A stretch of DNA of 64,000 nucleotides from Gammaproteobacteria bacterium (GTDB lineage: Bacteria > Pseudomonadota > Gammaproteobacteria > HyVt-429): positions 36,671 through 100,670 of the forward strand of contig JAADGI010000030.1 in the NCBI GenBank assembly GCA_013152415.1, read 5' to 3'. Below the pieces are notes generated by a model. That model had not been told where the DNA came from. It ran no database searches and saw nothing but the letters and a program-made list of their open reading frames with translations. This document shows positions 36,405-45,455 of the stretch, in pieces. The first letter of the stretch is position 1; each line of letters starts with the position of its first letter. Both the position numbers and the translations under genes were made by a program.

Positions 36405-37058
36405 TTAGCGTTGCTGTCCCTGCTGTATTCCACGCATAAAATCGGCAGCCGCCTCGCCCGCCTCCTCAGGGGTCATGTTGCTCATATTCCCGAAGGTCGT
36501 TTGCATGGTGCGAATCGTATATTCGGCCTTCAATTGATAACTTAGCACCAATAAACCCAGTATTCCAAAAACGATGTATACAGTATTGGCCTTGATCTTA
36601 TGCACTTCGGTACTGGCGGCGACGAGCAGGAAAGTGCCCCAGGCCACACTGATGATCGTTCCAAGATAAGGCATCACACCGACCAAGGCAGTGATGGGGG
36701 AAATGGCCGTCATGTAGGCAATACACCGAAACGCGGTCTCGTAGGACTCCTTGGACCCCATCACTATCCAGATCAGATACAAAATACCGGCACCGATAAA
36801 ACTACCGACCACCACTCCAATGGGCACCATGATGATCATAAGCACTCCTGCCGCCATCATGCCGGTTGCACCGAGCCCCACAACAGACAACACAATACCG
36901 ATCAAGGCGGCCACCAAGGCCATGGCCACGGCAAACACCAGCGGCTCAAGAAAACCACCGCCCTTGGGCATATCCCGATAGAAACCCACGGGATTGGTAA
37001 TCACTTTGATAGCCGTATTGGGAATCTGGGAAAAATCGGGGCTCTTTTGTTCTGCCAT
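36405..37058 (-). CDS. Yip1-family membrane protein
   Basis: 217 residues from the ATG at 37058 with CAGGAGGAG upstream. A cytoplasmic start (IPNTAIKVITNPVGFYRDMPK) precedes about five membrane helices, the pattern of bacterial YIP1 domain proteins. The C-terminus (EEAGEAAADFMRGIQQGQQR) is soluble. Function is not established. It converges on the acyl-CoA synthetase gene. Confidence 0.75.
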   Translation of the reverse strand: MAEQKSPDFSQIPNTAIKVITNPVGFYRDMPKGGGFLEPLVFAVAMALVAALIGIVLSVVGLGATGMMAAGVLMIIMVPIGVVVGSFIGAGILYLIWIVMGSKESYETAFRCIAYMTAISPITALVGVMPYLGTIISVAWGTFLLVAASTEVHKIKANTVYIVFGILGLLVLSYQLKAEYTIRTMQTTFGNMSNMTPEEAGEAAADFMRGIQQGQQR

Positions 37059-37289
37059 TGCTTTACTCCTCCTGAAAAGGCCGACCGTATACTGCCTGTC
37101 AGCAAATATTGGGGCCATCAGATAAATTTTAGTATTGTTTGTCGCTGTGCTCACCAGACCACAACCTACGACCTGAAGACACATTCTGCCACTTCGCCGT
37201 TGATCACAGCAAGCACTTATGCCCGGCAGTCACACCCATAATACTGAAGCATCCTGCGATCCCTGTGCAAAATAGCCTAAACTCTCACC

Positions 37290-38465
37290 ATGCCAACAGC
37301 GAAGCCTTTACCACCCCTTTCTCTGTACATTCATCTACCCTGGTGCGTCCGCAAGTGTCCCTACTGTGATTTTAACTCACACGCCCTGAACGAGGCCTTG
37401 CCCGAACGGGATTATGCCGATGCACTGCTACTTGACCTGGATGAAGAAATTCTCCACACAGGGGGTCGTGAAATTCAGACTATTTTTTTCGGCGGCGGCA
37501 CACCCAGTCTTTTTTCTGCCGATGCCATCACCTACCTGCTGGAGGGCATCAACACCCGAAGCACCATTACGCCACAAGCGGAAATCACCCTGGAGGCCAA
37601 TCCGGGAACCGTAGACACCGAACACTTCAAAGGATTCCAAAATGCGGGGGTTAACCGTCTTTCCATAGGGGTGCAGAGTTTTGATGATCACAAGCTCAAG
37701 GCCTTGGGACGAATACATAATTCGGCTCAGGCCCTAAGGGCGATCCACTGCGCCCAGGATGTCGGCTTCGAAAGAATCAACCTGGACCTGATGTATGGCC
37801 TGCCGGAACAAAGCCTGAAACAGGTACTGCAGGACATGAACATCGCTCTGGCACGACAGGTCGATCACCTGTCCCTGTATCAACTCACCATCGAGGCCAA
37901 CACCTACTTCTATCAACACCGTCCGGCAGCGCTACCGGATGACGACAACCTTTGGGTTATGCAGGAGCAGCTCCAGCAAAACTTGCTGGCCAATGAATAC
38001 CACCAGTATGAAGTATCGGCCTACGCCCAACAGGACCGGCAGTGTCGACACAATCTCAACTATTGGCAATTTGGAGACTATATCGGCATCGGCGCCGGTG
38101 CCCATGGGAAATTGACCGGTGTGAAAGGCATTGTGCGGCGCTGGAAGACCCGTAGCCCCAATCGCTATATGGCAGGGCAACGCTTGGGGGGTGAACGCCA
38201 GCAACACCAGGGCGATCTTATCCTGGAGTTTATGATGAATACCTTGCGCCTGACCCATGGGGTGCCCCTGTCCCTGTTTGGCCAACGCACCGGCCTGTCA
38301 CCAGCGGTCATAGGCGATACCCTTGCCCAGGCCACAGACCAGGGACTTCTGCAACCAGACCCCAAATATCTCCGTGCGACCCCACGGGGTCAACGTTACC
38401 TCAATGATCTGCTGGAATTTTTCGTGGCCACTGATAATCAGGATAAAGCCACTGGGAGCGATTAG
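37290..38465 (+). CDS. hemW: Radical SAM heme chaperone HemW
   Basis: 391 residues with the radical-SAM cluster motif C19-x3-C23-x2-C26 in PWCVRKCPYCDFNSH, the GGGTPSLF loop and NRLSIGVQSF. HemW inserts heme into respiratory proteins; it was long annotated as oxygen-independent coproporphyrinogen oxidase. The next rightward genes (DUF4126, TlpA-like, hemJ, trmL) follow closely. Confidence 0.93.
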   Translation: MPTAKPLPPLSLYIHLPWCVRKCPYCDFNSHALNEALPERDYADALLLDLDEEILHTGGREIQTIFFGGGTPSLFSADAITYLLEGINTRSTITPQAEITLEANPGTVDTEHFKGFQNAGVNRLSIGVQSFDDHKLKALGRIHNSAQALRAIHCAQDVGFERINLDLMYGLPEQSLKQVLQDMNIALARQVDHLSLYQLTIEANTYFYQHRPAALPDDDNLWVMQEQLQQNLLANEYHQYEVSAYAQQDRQCRHNLNYWQFGDYIGIGAGAHGKLTGVKGIVRRWKTRSPNRYMAGQRLGGERQQHQGDLILEFMMNTLRLTHGVPLSLFGQRTGLSPAVIGDTLAQATDQGLLQPDPKYLRATPRGQRYLNDLLEFFVATDNQDKATGSD

Positions 38466-38516
38466 TCGTTCGCGCTATGATGAGCCTCCGAACAGCCTCC
38501 ATACCAGGATCCCACT

Positions 38517-39155
38517 ATGGATATTGTCACGACTATTGCCTTAACCATGGGTGTCGCCTGGGCCAGTGGCATCAATCTCTACGCGGCCCTGTTTGTGCTG
38601 GGCTACATGGGCAGTACTGGCAATATCGACTTACCGGCGGACCTGGAGGTCTTGACCCATCCCGGGGTCATGGCAGCGGCAGGCTTTATGTATTTTGTAG
38701 AATTCTTTGCCGACAAGACACCGGGAGTTGATACCGCCTGGGACACCCTGCACACCTTCATCCGTATCCCCGCCGGGGCCATGTTGGCCGCTGGTGCAGT
38801 GGGCGATGTCGGCCCGGCTGTGGAACTCATTGCCTTCATACTGGGTGGGGGTCTCGCCGCCGGCACCCACTTCACCAAGGCCGGTTCCCGGGTGCTCATC
38901 AACACCTCCCCGGAGCCCTTCAGCAACTGGACCGCATCCATCACCGAAGATGCCATGGTCATCGGCGGTCTGTGGGTGGCGCTTCAACACCCCTGGATCT
39001 TTTTGGCCCTGCTTGTTGTCTTTATACTGGTCATGGCCTGGTTATTACCCAAACTGTGGCGTGGCATAAAGCGTATTGGCTGTCGTATCGCCCGGCTATT
39101 TGGCAAGAAATGTGACCCCCAATCTGCGGCAGACACACCTGAAAAACCAACCTAA
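38517..39155 (+). CDS. DUF4126 membrane protein
   Basis: 212 residues with several membrane helices. ASGINLYAALFVLGYMG, MYFVEFFADKTPGVDTAWD and GGLAAGTHFTKAGSR are DUF4126 hallmarks. Function unknown. It is followed by the TlpA-like gene 15 bases downstream, so probably one transcript. Confidence 0.85.
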   Translation: MDIVTTIALTMGVAWASGINLYAALFVLGYMGSTGNIDLPADLEVLTHPGVMAAAGFMYFVEFFADKTPGVDTAWDTLHTFIRIPAGAMLAAGAVGDVGPAVELIAFILGGGLAAGTHFTKAGSRVLINTSPEPFSNWTASITEDAMVIGGLWVALQHPWIFLALLVVFILVMAWLLPKLWRGIKRIGCRIARLFGKKCDPQSAADTPEKPT

Positions 39156-39169
39156 AACTTTCTTAACCC

Positions 39170-39682
39170 ATGAAATTAAAAGACACCCTGGTTGCCGCCA
39201 CTGCGGCAATATTACTGTTTGTGCTGGCCTATCTGTGGCTCAGTGAAGACGGCATTAAAGTCGCGCCCGAAATTGAGCTCACCCTGTTAGATGGGCAAAA
39301 ACTCGCCCTCAAAGACCTGCAGGGACAACCGATCCTGGTCACCTTCTGGGCGACAACCTGTATCGGTTGTCGCAGAGAAGTCCCCCATCTCATCGACCTT
39401 TACAACAAATACCAACCCCAGGGGCTGGAGATCCTGGCCATTGCCATGCACTACGACCCCCCCGCCCAAGTGCTTATCTTTAAACAGCAAAAGAAGATTC
39501 CTTATACGATCGCCCTGGACTTAAAAAATGAAGCCGCCAGGGCCTTTGGTGGTGTCCGGCTTACACCGACGACCTTTGTCATTAACAAAAAAGGCCGCAT
39601 CGTATTTCAAAAAATAGGTGAATTTAATGTGGCGGCCATGGATGCCTTGGTTAAAAAATTGATCGCCGAACCTGGAAAATAG
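39170..39682 (+). CDS. TlpA-like thiol-disulfide oxidoreductase
   Basis: 170 residues; one N-terminal membrane anchor (about 7-23) and a periplasmic thioredoxin fold with C64-I-G-C67 in FWATTCIGCRREVP and the cis-proline loop VRLTPTTFVI. It likely reduces disulfides for cytochrome or heme protein assembly, which fits hemJ and hemW nearby. Confidence 0.88.
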   Translation: MKLKDTLVAATAAILLFVLAYLWLSEDGIKVAPEIELTLLDGQKLALKDLQGQPILVTFWATTCIGCRREVPHLIDLYNKYQPQGLEILAIAMHYDPPAQVLIFKQQKKIPYTIALDLKNEAARAFGGVRLTPTTFVINKKGRIVFQKIGEFNVAAMDALVKKLIAEPGK

Positions 39683-39696
39683 GCCTGGGTATCCTC

Positions 39697-40110
39697 ATGT
39701 TGTGGATCAAAGCGCTGCACATTATTGCCATGGTCACCTGGTTTGCCGGGCTGTTCTATCTGCCCAGACTCTACGTCTATCACGCCATGACCGACAGCAC
39801 CGAGACAGGCGATCAGTTCAAGACCATGGAGCGCAAACTCTTTTTTGGTATCACCACGCCGGGGGGTATTATCACGCTGGGCTCGGGACTGTGGTTATGG
39901 TTGGGCCACGGCATAAGCGGTGGCTGGCTCCATGCCAAACTGGTCCTGGTGGTCATACTTGTCGGCTTTCATTTTCTTTGCGGAAAATATCTCTTCGACT
40001 TCAAACACGATCACAACCAGCATGGGCACAAGTTTTATCGATGGTTTAATGAGGTGCCCACACTTATCTTGATTGTTGTTGTCGCCCTGGTTGTTTTTAA
40101 GCCTTTTTGA
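39697..40110 (+). CDS. hemJ: Protoporphyrinogen IX oxidase HemJ
   Basis: 137 residues with four membrane helices. MLWIKALHIIAMVTWFAGLF with the conserved histidine H8, and the later WLHAKL and FNEVPTLILI, match HemJ. It oxidises protoporphyrinogen IX in heme synthesis. It starts 14 bases after the TlpA-like gene. Confidence 0.9.
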   Translation: MLWIKALHIIAMVTWFAGLFYLPRLYVYHAMTDSTETGDQFKTMERKLFFGITTPGGIITLGSGLWLWLGHGISGGWLHAKLVLVVILVGFHFLCGKYLFDFKHDHNQHGHKFYRWFNEVPTLILIVVVALVVFKPF

Positions 40111-40177
40111 TGCACTTTTCTTTAACCGCCTTTGCTGACGAAATTCCTCGGGAATTGATCACTCTGAGAAAAGTGCA
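40111..40177 (+). promoter_or_regulatory. Stem-loop ending at the trmL start codon
   Basis: TGCACTTTTCT (40111-40121) and AGAAAAGTGCA (40167-40177) are perfect complements, and the loop holds a second hairpin AATTCCTCGGGAATT. The second arm covers the trmL ribosome-binding region and the A of its ATG. No T-run follows, so it is not an obvious terminator; it could limit trmL translation or be an inserted palindrome. Confidence 0.5.
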
Positions 40178-40641
40178 TGTTTCATATCGTTCTCTTTGAA
40201 CCGGAAATCCCGCCCAATACAGGTAATATTATTCGCCTGTGCGCCAATACCGGCAGCCAACTACACCTTATCGAACCCTTGGGATTTGATCTGGATGACC
40301 GTAAATTGCGACGTGCGGGCCTGGACTATGGGGAATGGGCCAGCCTGCAGACCCACCCCAATATAGGGCATTTTTTGGAGAAGTGCGCACCCACCCGCCT
40401 ACTGGGTTTTTCCACAAGGGGCCAGACAGCTTATTCGGCATGTCATTATCAGGCGGGAGATGCCTTCATATTCGGACCAGAGACCCGGGGCTTACCCAAT
40501 GATGTACTCAACAGCCTCGAGCCGGCGCATCGTCTACGCCTGCCCATGGTGGCAAGCAGTCGCAGCCTGAATCTATCGAATACCGTCGCCGTAGTGATCT
40601 ATGAGGCGTGGCGACAAATGGGATTTGAGGGCGGTGCTTAG
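40177..40641 (+). CDS. trmL: tRNA (cytidine(34)-2'-O)-methyltransferase TrmL
   Basis: 154 residues of the SPOUT fold: [20 protein letters not shown] at the start, FGPETRGLP, and the knot segment [19 protein letters not shown]. It methylates the wobble base of certain leucine tRNAs. It converges on gpsA, as in other gammaproteobacteria where gpsA and trmL are close. Confidence 0.94.
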   Translation: MFHIVLFEPEIPPNTGNIIRLCANTGSQLHLIEPLGFDLDDRKLRRAGLDYGEWASLQTHPNIGHFLEKCAPTRLLGFSTRGQTAYSACHYQAGDAFIFGPETRGLPNDVLNSLEPAHRLRLPMVASSRSLNLSNTVAVVIYEAWRQMGFEGGA

Positions 40642-40663
40642 GGAAGAGGGTGCGGTGAAATCA

Positions 40664-41677
40664 CTACTCTGGCTTCGATTCTCGGCCTAACAGGGCCTCT
40701 ACCGCAGCCTGGGGTGACAGACCTTCGTGCAGCACCCGATAGACCTGTTCGGTAATGGGCATATCCACTTTGCGTTGCTGGGACAGGTGATAAAGTTCCC
40801 GGGCGGTATGGACGCCCTCGGCCTCCTGGCCGAGACGGGCCAGGGCCTCATCCAAACTCTTACCGGCCCCCAAGGCAAGACCGACTCGACGATTGCGTGA
40901 CTGGTCATCGGTGCACGTCAATATGAGATCCCCTACCCCTGACAAGCCCATGAAGGTTTCTGGACGTCCCCCCAGGGCCGCACCCAAACGGGTGAGTTCT
41001 ACCAAGCCACGGGTGATCAATGCGGCACGGGCATTGGCACCAAAACCCAGGCCGTCACTGATACCAGCAGCAATGGCCATAACATTTTTAATGGCGCCGC
41101 TAAGTTGCACGCCGATAACATCTTGATTGGTGTACAACCTGACCCGGTCACTACGCAACCAACTGGCGATCTCATCAGCCACACTGCAGTCCTCGGCCAC
41201 TGCAGTGAGGGCCGTTGGCAGACCCAAGGCCACCTCCCGTGCGAAGGTCGGCCCCGATACCAGGCCCAAGGCTGCCTGATCACCCAGCACCTCCCGGGCA
41301 ACCTCACCGAGCAGCTTGGTACTGCCCGGCTCCAGGCCCTTGGTCCCCCAGGCCACTACCGGTGGTCCCGAGGTTTCGCTGATCAACGGCTTCCAGAGCT
41401 CCAGGGTACGACGAAAGGCATGGCTGGGCACCACCACCAACAACCGGCTAATCCCGGCAAGGGCATGGATGTCGGAAACCACATGAAGGTTGTCGGGAAA
41501 GATAAACTCACCAAGGTAGCGAGTATTGCAGCGCTGGGATTCCATGTGCTGCGCCACATCCTGGCGGTGAGACCAGAGTACACAGGGTCTGCCATTACCG
41601 GCGATCAACAACGCCAAGGCCGTTCCCCAGGAGCCGGCGCCCAGTACGGCAATAGTTTGGTCGCTACCGGTATCCAT
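40664..41677 (-). CDS. gpsA: NAD(P)H-dependent glycerol-3-phosphate dehydrogenase
   Basis: 337 residues. The Rossmann motif GAGSWGTALA is at 13-22; SGPTFAREVA and the catalytic lysine region LSGAIKNVMAIAAG follow. It makes glycerol-3-phosphate for phospholipids. Last gene of a rhodanese-grxC-secB-gpsA run. Confidence 0.96.
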   Translation of the reverse strand: MDTGSDQTIAVLGAGSWGTALALLIAGNGRPCVLWSHRQDVAQHMESQRCNTRYLGEFIFPDNLHVVSDIHALAGISRLLVVVPSHAFRRTLELWKPLISETSGPPVVAWGTKGLEPGSTKLLGEVAREVLGDQAALGLVSGPTFAREVALGLPTALTAVAEDCSVADEIASWLRSDRVRLYTNQDVIGVQLSGAIKNVMAIAAGISDGLGFGANARAALITRGLVELTRLGAALGGRPETFMGLSGVGDLILTCTDDQSRNRRVGLALGAGKSLDEALARLGQEAEGVHTARELYHLSQQRKVDMPITEQVYRVLHEGLSPQAAVEALLGRESKPE

Positions 41678-41848
41678 CGTCCCCCACTAAATCTTGACCA
41701 GGCCTAAATAAATCTTACTTCTCAGGATGCTTTTTATATCGGTGCCTTCTCCCTGAGGGAGAGACTGCCAATCAATAGAAGTGTCTTTTAATGAGTCTTC
41801 ACCAAATGCCGTGGGCAAAAGTGAAAAGCCACCCACCCAAATGAAGGG

Positions 41849-42376
41849 CTAGGCCTGCTTTGCCTTTTCCTCAGACTGGGCCCCCTCGGACTGGGCTTCC
41901 TGCTTTTGCTGATATAGAACCTCGAAGTTAATCGGGTTCAACAACAGTTGCGGAAAACCACCCTTGGTCACCAAATCGGCTATGGCCTCGCGCAGAAAGG
42001 GCAATAAAATATTGGGGCAGGCGATCTCCAAAACCATATTCAGCTCGGAATCACCCACACCTCTAATCTGGAAAACCCCCGCCTGATGGACCTCAGCCAA
42101 AAACATGGCCTTGTCATCAAGTTTGGCGGTAACGGTGCCGGTGAGGACAACCTCATAAATAGCATTGTCATCATCGAGTTGGGCATGGTCAATATTGACC
42201 TGTATGTCAATCTGAGGCGACGCCTGTTGGGTAAAAACATTGGGGCTCAGCGGTGACTCAAATGATACATCCTTGATGTAGGTCTTTTGCAAATTAAAGG
42301 CCGCCTGTTGTTCCGACTCAACGGCACCCTCTGATTTTCCGTTGCCCATATCTTTGTCTTTGCCTTTGTCTGCCAT
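41849..42376 (-). CDS. secB: Protein-export chaperone SecB
   Basis: 175 residues from the ATG at 42376. The body (FNLQKTYIKDVSFESPLSPN, then EIACPNILLPFLREAIADL, GGFPQLLLNPINF) is a full SecB, with longer acidic N- and C-terminal tails than the enterobacterial form. It keeps secretory proteins unfolded for SecA. Confidence 0.95.
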   Translation of the reverse strand: MADKGKDKDMGNGKSEGAVESEQQAAFNLQKTYIKDVSFESPLSPNVFTQQASPQIDIQVNIDHAQLDDDNAIYEVVLTGTVTAKLDDKAMFLAEVHQAGVFQIRGVGDSELNMVLEIACPNILLPFLREAIADLVTKGGFPQLLLNPINFEVLYQQKQEAQSEGAQSEEKAKQA

Positions 42377-42426
42377 ATCGTTTCTATCCTTCAAGTTCGA
42401 ATAAGTTTTTTGTAAAGCCTCTGGGC

Positions 42427-42699
42427 CTAGGCGGTGGTGCCTTGGAGCCCCAACAAGCTGTCCAGTTCGCCACCATGCTCTAACTGGGCGAGCTCCATAT
42501 AGCCACCCACATGGTGATCACCCACAAAGATTTGCGGTACCGTGTGACGACCGCTCAGGCGTTCCATCTCCAATCGCAACTGGGGTTGTCGGTCGATACG
42601 CATAATCTGCACTTCCGCCCCTTTGGATTCCAACAAACGCCTGGCCATGATGCAGTATGGGCAAAATCGTGTGCTGTACATTAACACGGGTGAGGCCAT
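42427..42699 (-). CDS. grxC: Glutaredoxin 3
   Basis: 90 residues from the ATG at 42699. Active site C13-P-Y-C16, followed by the typical TVPQIFVGDHHVGGY. It reduces disulfides with glutathione. It lies 5 bases after the rhodanese gene. Confidence 0.94.
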   Translation of the reverse strand: MASPVLMYSTRFCPYCIMARRLLESKGAEVQIMRIDRQPQLRLEMERLSGRHTVPQIFVGDHHVGGYMELAQLEHGGELDSLLGLQGTTA

Positions 42700-42704
42700 C
42701 TGAA

Positions 42705-43118
42705 TTACCTTTCCACCGGCAGGTTTTCCTTTTCCCAAGCCAACAGACCGCCGCTCAAAGAATACACGGTTTCAAATCCATTGCGGCGCAATGTCACCGC
42801 AGCTTTTATAGAACGATTGCCGCTACGGCAACTTAAAATAATGGGCTTTTCTCGATATTTTTTGAGCTGCTCAATATCCTGAGACAGGCGACTTAGGGGG
42901 ATATTGATGGACTTGGGAATATGGCCCAGTTTGTACTCCTTAGTCTCACACACATCCACCACCACTGCCGAATCACGAGAGGTAAGCTTGGGGACCTCCA
43001 GGGGTGAAACCTTGCGTATCTTATAAACCATCTGGCTGATCGGTTCATGTAAAAGCAGGACCAGCACCACAAAAAAGGCCAAGAACAACATCCAGTTATT
43101 AATGATAAATTGGCTCAT
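42705..43118 (-). CDS. Membrane-anchored rhodanese-domain protein (YibN type)
   Basis: 137 residues: one N-terminal membrane helix (about 8-25) and a cytoplasmic rhodanese domain with the active-site loop CRSGNRS. First gene of the conserved yibN-grxC-secB-gpsA run. It probably handles sulfane sulfur at the membrane. Confidence 0.9.
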   Translation of the reverse strand: MSQFIINNWMLFLAFFVVLVLLLHEPISQMVYKIRKVSPLEVPKLTSRDSAVVVDVCETKEYKLGHIPKSINIPLSRLSQDIEQLKKYREKPIILSCRSGNRSIKAAVTLRRNGFETVYSLSGGLLAWEKENLPVER

Positions 43119-43277
43119 AACTATTATTTTTGGTGTCTTCTCGGGAGTACCCAGGCTATGAAGCCGGGAAGGCGTGAGTTACAACACGACCCCGCCGGGG
43201 GGGAAACAAGAAGTAACGAGGAAATCCCACGCCGGTCAAAACTGTTCCCGGCGTTGGCATAAGACCCGGGGTGGGGT

Positions 43278-43610
43278 CTAACTCGGAGAATTTGGACAGA
43301 AGGCCTCTCGCATCGCCATCATGAGGTGGAGAATCTTGTCTTCTCCGATGCGGTAGTACACCTTGTTGGCATCCTTACGACAGGCCAGGATACCTTTGTC
43401 CCGCAAGATTGACAGGTGTTGAGAGATGTTACTCTGGGATGTACCGACCATCTCCACAATACCCTGGACAGTGACCTCATCGGAATTGCCCAAGATGCAC
43501 ATTATCTTGAGTCGAAGTGGATGGGCCATGGCCTTCAAGGCACGCGAAGCGTTATGGATGTCGGCCTCGTTTGCAAGTATGAGTTCTGTATTTTCTGCAG
43601 GAAAGTTCAT
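43278..43610 (-). CDS. ArsR-family repressor, possible persulfide sensor
   Basis: 110 residues with the winged helix: AMAHPLRLKIMCIL, then VGTSQSNISQHLSILRDKGIL and the wing KVYYRIGE. Cysteines at 38 and 105 (CILG and AFC) match the pair that forms a di- or tetrasulfide in BigR/SqrR, and C77 is extra. The metal-site CVC motif of ArsR is absent. Two palindromes lie upstream. The rhodanese gene follows at 43118 and may be a target. Confidence 0.75.
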   Translation of the reverse strand: MNFPAENTELILANEADIHNASRALKAMAHPLRLKIMCILGNSDEVTVQGIVEMVGTSQSNISQHLSILRDKGILACRKDANKVYYRIGEDKILHLMMAMREAFCPNSPS

Positions 43611-43660
43611 TGCAGTTATTTGCCTCTATGGATGCGGGTTAAATTCAGGCACACTATGTC

Positions 43661-43681
43661 GTATGCTCAGGCTGAGCATAC
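43661..43681. promoter_or_regulatory. Palindromic operator candidate 1 (ArsR-type gene / gpmI gap)
   Basis: GTATGCTCA and TGAGCATAC form a perfect 9-bp inverted repeat around GGC, 51 bases upstream of the ArsR-family start and 89 before gpmI. Autoregulation by the ArsR-type protein is the natural guess. Confidence 0.5.
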
Positions 43682-43706
43682 CAGTAGATGCCTTTATCAT
43701 CCAATG

Positions 43707-43727
43707 ATTATACAATAATAGTGTAAT
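43707..43727. promoter_or_regulatory. AT-rich palindromic operator candidate 2
   Basis: A 21-base AT-rich imperfect palindrome (8 of 10 pairs) lies 25 bases beyond the first. BigR/SqrR-type regulators favour AT-rich dyads, so this may be the better site. Confidence 0.35.
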
Positions 43728-43769
43728 GGAGCGTTACCTCCCAATATTCCTTTTTGTGAACCAGAATCC

Positions 43770-45326
43770 ATGTCTTTAGCACCGAAACCAATCGTTTTGA
43801 TTATCCTTGATGGCTGGGGATACAGCGAAAACACCGAATACAACGCCATTGCTGCCGCCAATACCCCCCATTGGGACCGATTATGGGCAGAATGCCCCCA
43901 CACCCTGATCAACGCCTCGGAATCTGCAGTAGGCCTACCCACCCGGCAAATGGGTAATTCCGAGGTGGGCCACCTCAACCTGGGGGCCGGGCGGGTGGTC
44001 TACCAGGAATTCACCCGGATCAGCCGGGCCATCGCCACCGGGACCTTCTTCGCCAATGCCACCCTCACCGATGCCATCGATTTGGCCAAGGTCACCGACC
44101 GGTCAGTGCATATCATGGGCCTGTTATCACCGGGTGGCGTACACAGCCATGAAGATCAAATCCACGCCATGGTGGAGATGGTGATAAAACGCGGTCTGGA
44201 CAAGGTTTATCTACACGCCTTCACCGATGGCCGCGATACCCCACCCAAGAGTGCGCTGGCATCTATCGATAAAATGGAGGAAAAATTCACGGCCCTGGGC
44301 AAAGGCCGCTTTGCCTCCATTATTGGCCGCTACTACGCCATGGACCGGGACCACCGCTGGCCCCGCATCCAGACCGCCTACGATCTCATCAGCCAGGGCC
44401 AGGCCCCCTATCAGGTAGCCAGCGCACGTGAGGCCATCGAACAAGCCTATAGCCGCGACGAGACCGACGAATTTATCCAGGGAACGGCTATTCTCGATAC
44501 CGACGGGCAACCGGTACAAGTCAAAGACGGCGACGTCATGATCATGATGAATTTCCGTTCTGACCGGGCTCGTCAGATCGCCCGGCCCTTTATTGAACCC
44601 AACTTTGACGGCTTCAAAAGAAACAAGGTACTCCGCTTGGGCCGGTTTGTAAGCCTGACTGAATATCAATCCGAATTTAATATCCCAGTGGCCTTCGCAC
44701 CAGAAAGATTAAGCAATGTCCTCGGAGCCTATCTTTCTCACCTGGGTAAACGCCAACTGCGCCTGGCCGAGACCGAAAAATACGCCCATGTGACCTTTTT
44801 CTTCAACGGTGGCGTGGAAACCCCGTTTGAGGGAGAGGATCGCATCCTGGTACCTTCACCCACCGATGTGGCCACCTACAATCTCAAACCCACCATGAGC
44901 GCCAATACGGTAACCGATGAGCTGGTGAAGGGTATCGGCTCGGGAAAATATGATGTCATCATCTGCAATTTTGCCAATCCCGATATGGTGGGACATACCG
45001 GTGACTTTGATGCCACCATTAAAGCCATCGAGACCCTGGACAACTGTCTTGGACGTATTCTCCCGGCCTTGAGCAAGGCCGGTGGAGAGCTGTTGATCAC
45101 CGCAGATCATGGTAACGCCGAGCGCATGTATGACGTCGAAACGGGTCAGCACCACACCGCCCACTCCACCAACCCGGTACCGCTCATATACCGGGGCCGT
45201 GCCGCCACGATGGCATCCAGTGGTGCCTTGGAAGACGTCTCACCCACCCTGCTTCACCTTATGGACCTGGACATTCCTTCGGAAATGACGGGCAAACCGC
45301 TGGTCAAACTGGACTGTGAGGCCTAA
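43770..45326 (+). CDS. gpmI: 2,3-bisphosphoglycerate-independent phosphoglycerate mutase
   Basis: 518 residues. The metal site DGWG (D14) and nucleophile S64 in MGNSEVGHLNLGAGR, then HAFTDGRDTPP, ITADHGNAE and HTAHSTNPVP, are complete. It interconverts 3- and 2-phosphoglycerate with manganese. It precedes envC and the S41 protease, a common order. Confidence 0.96.
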   Translation: MSLAPKPIVLIILDGWGYSENTEYNAIAAANTPHWDRLWAECPHTLINASESAVGLPTRQMGNSEVGHLNLGAGRVVYQEFTRISRAIATGTFFANATLTDAIDLAKVTDRSVHIMGLLSPGGVHSHEDQIHAMVEMVIKRGLDKVYLHAFTDGRDTPPKSALASIDKMEEKFTALGKGRFASIIGRYYAMDRDHRWPRIQTAYDLISQGQAPYQVASAREAIEQAYSRDETDEFIQGTAILDTDGQPVQVKDGDVMIMMNFRSDRARQIARPFIEPNFDGFKRNKVLRLGRFVSLTEYQSEFNIPVAFAPERLSNVLGAYLSHLGKRQLRLAETEKYAHVTFFFNGGVETPFEGEDRILVPSPTDVATYNLKPTMSANTVTDELVKGIGSGKYDVIICNFANPDMVGHTGDFDATIKAIETLDNCLGRILPALSKAGGELLITADHGNAERMYDVETGQHHTAHSTNPVPLIYRGRAATMASSGALEDVSPTLLHLMDLDIPSEMTGKPLVKLDCEA

Positions 45327-45455
45327 TATTAGGGGTGTAGGCTGATATGTCTGCGGGTGGGCCCTGTCCTGTCTGCCCCCTCCGCTGAAGAGGCCTTATT
45401 TTAACCCATAGCGACTTCGAGTTTTTGCTGGCCCTCAGGCGGTCAGCACCTAAAG

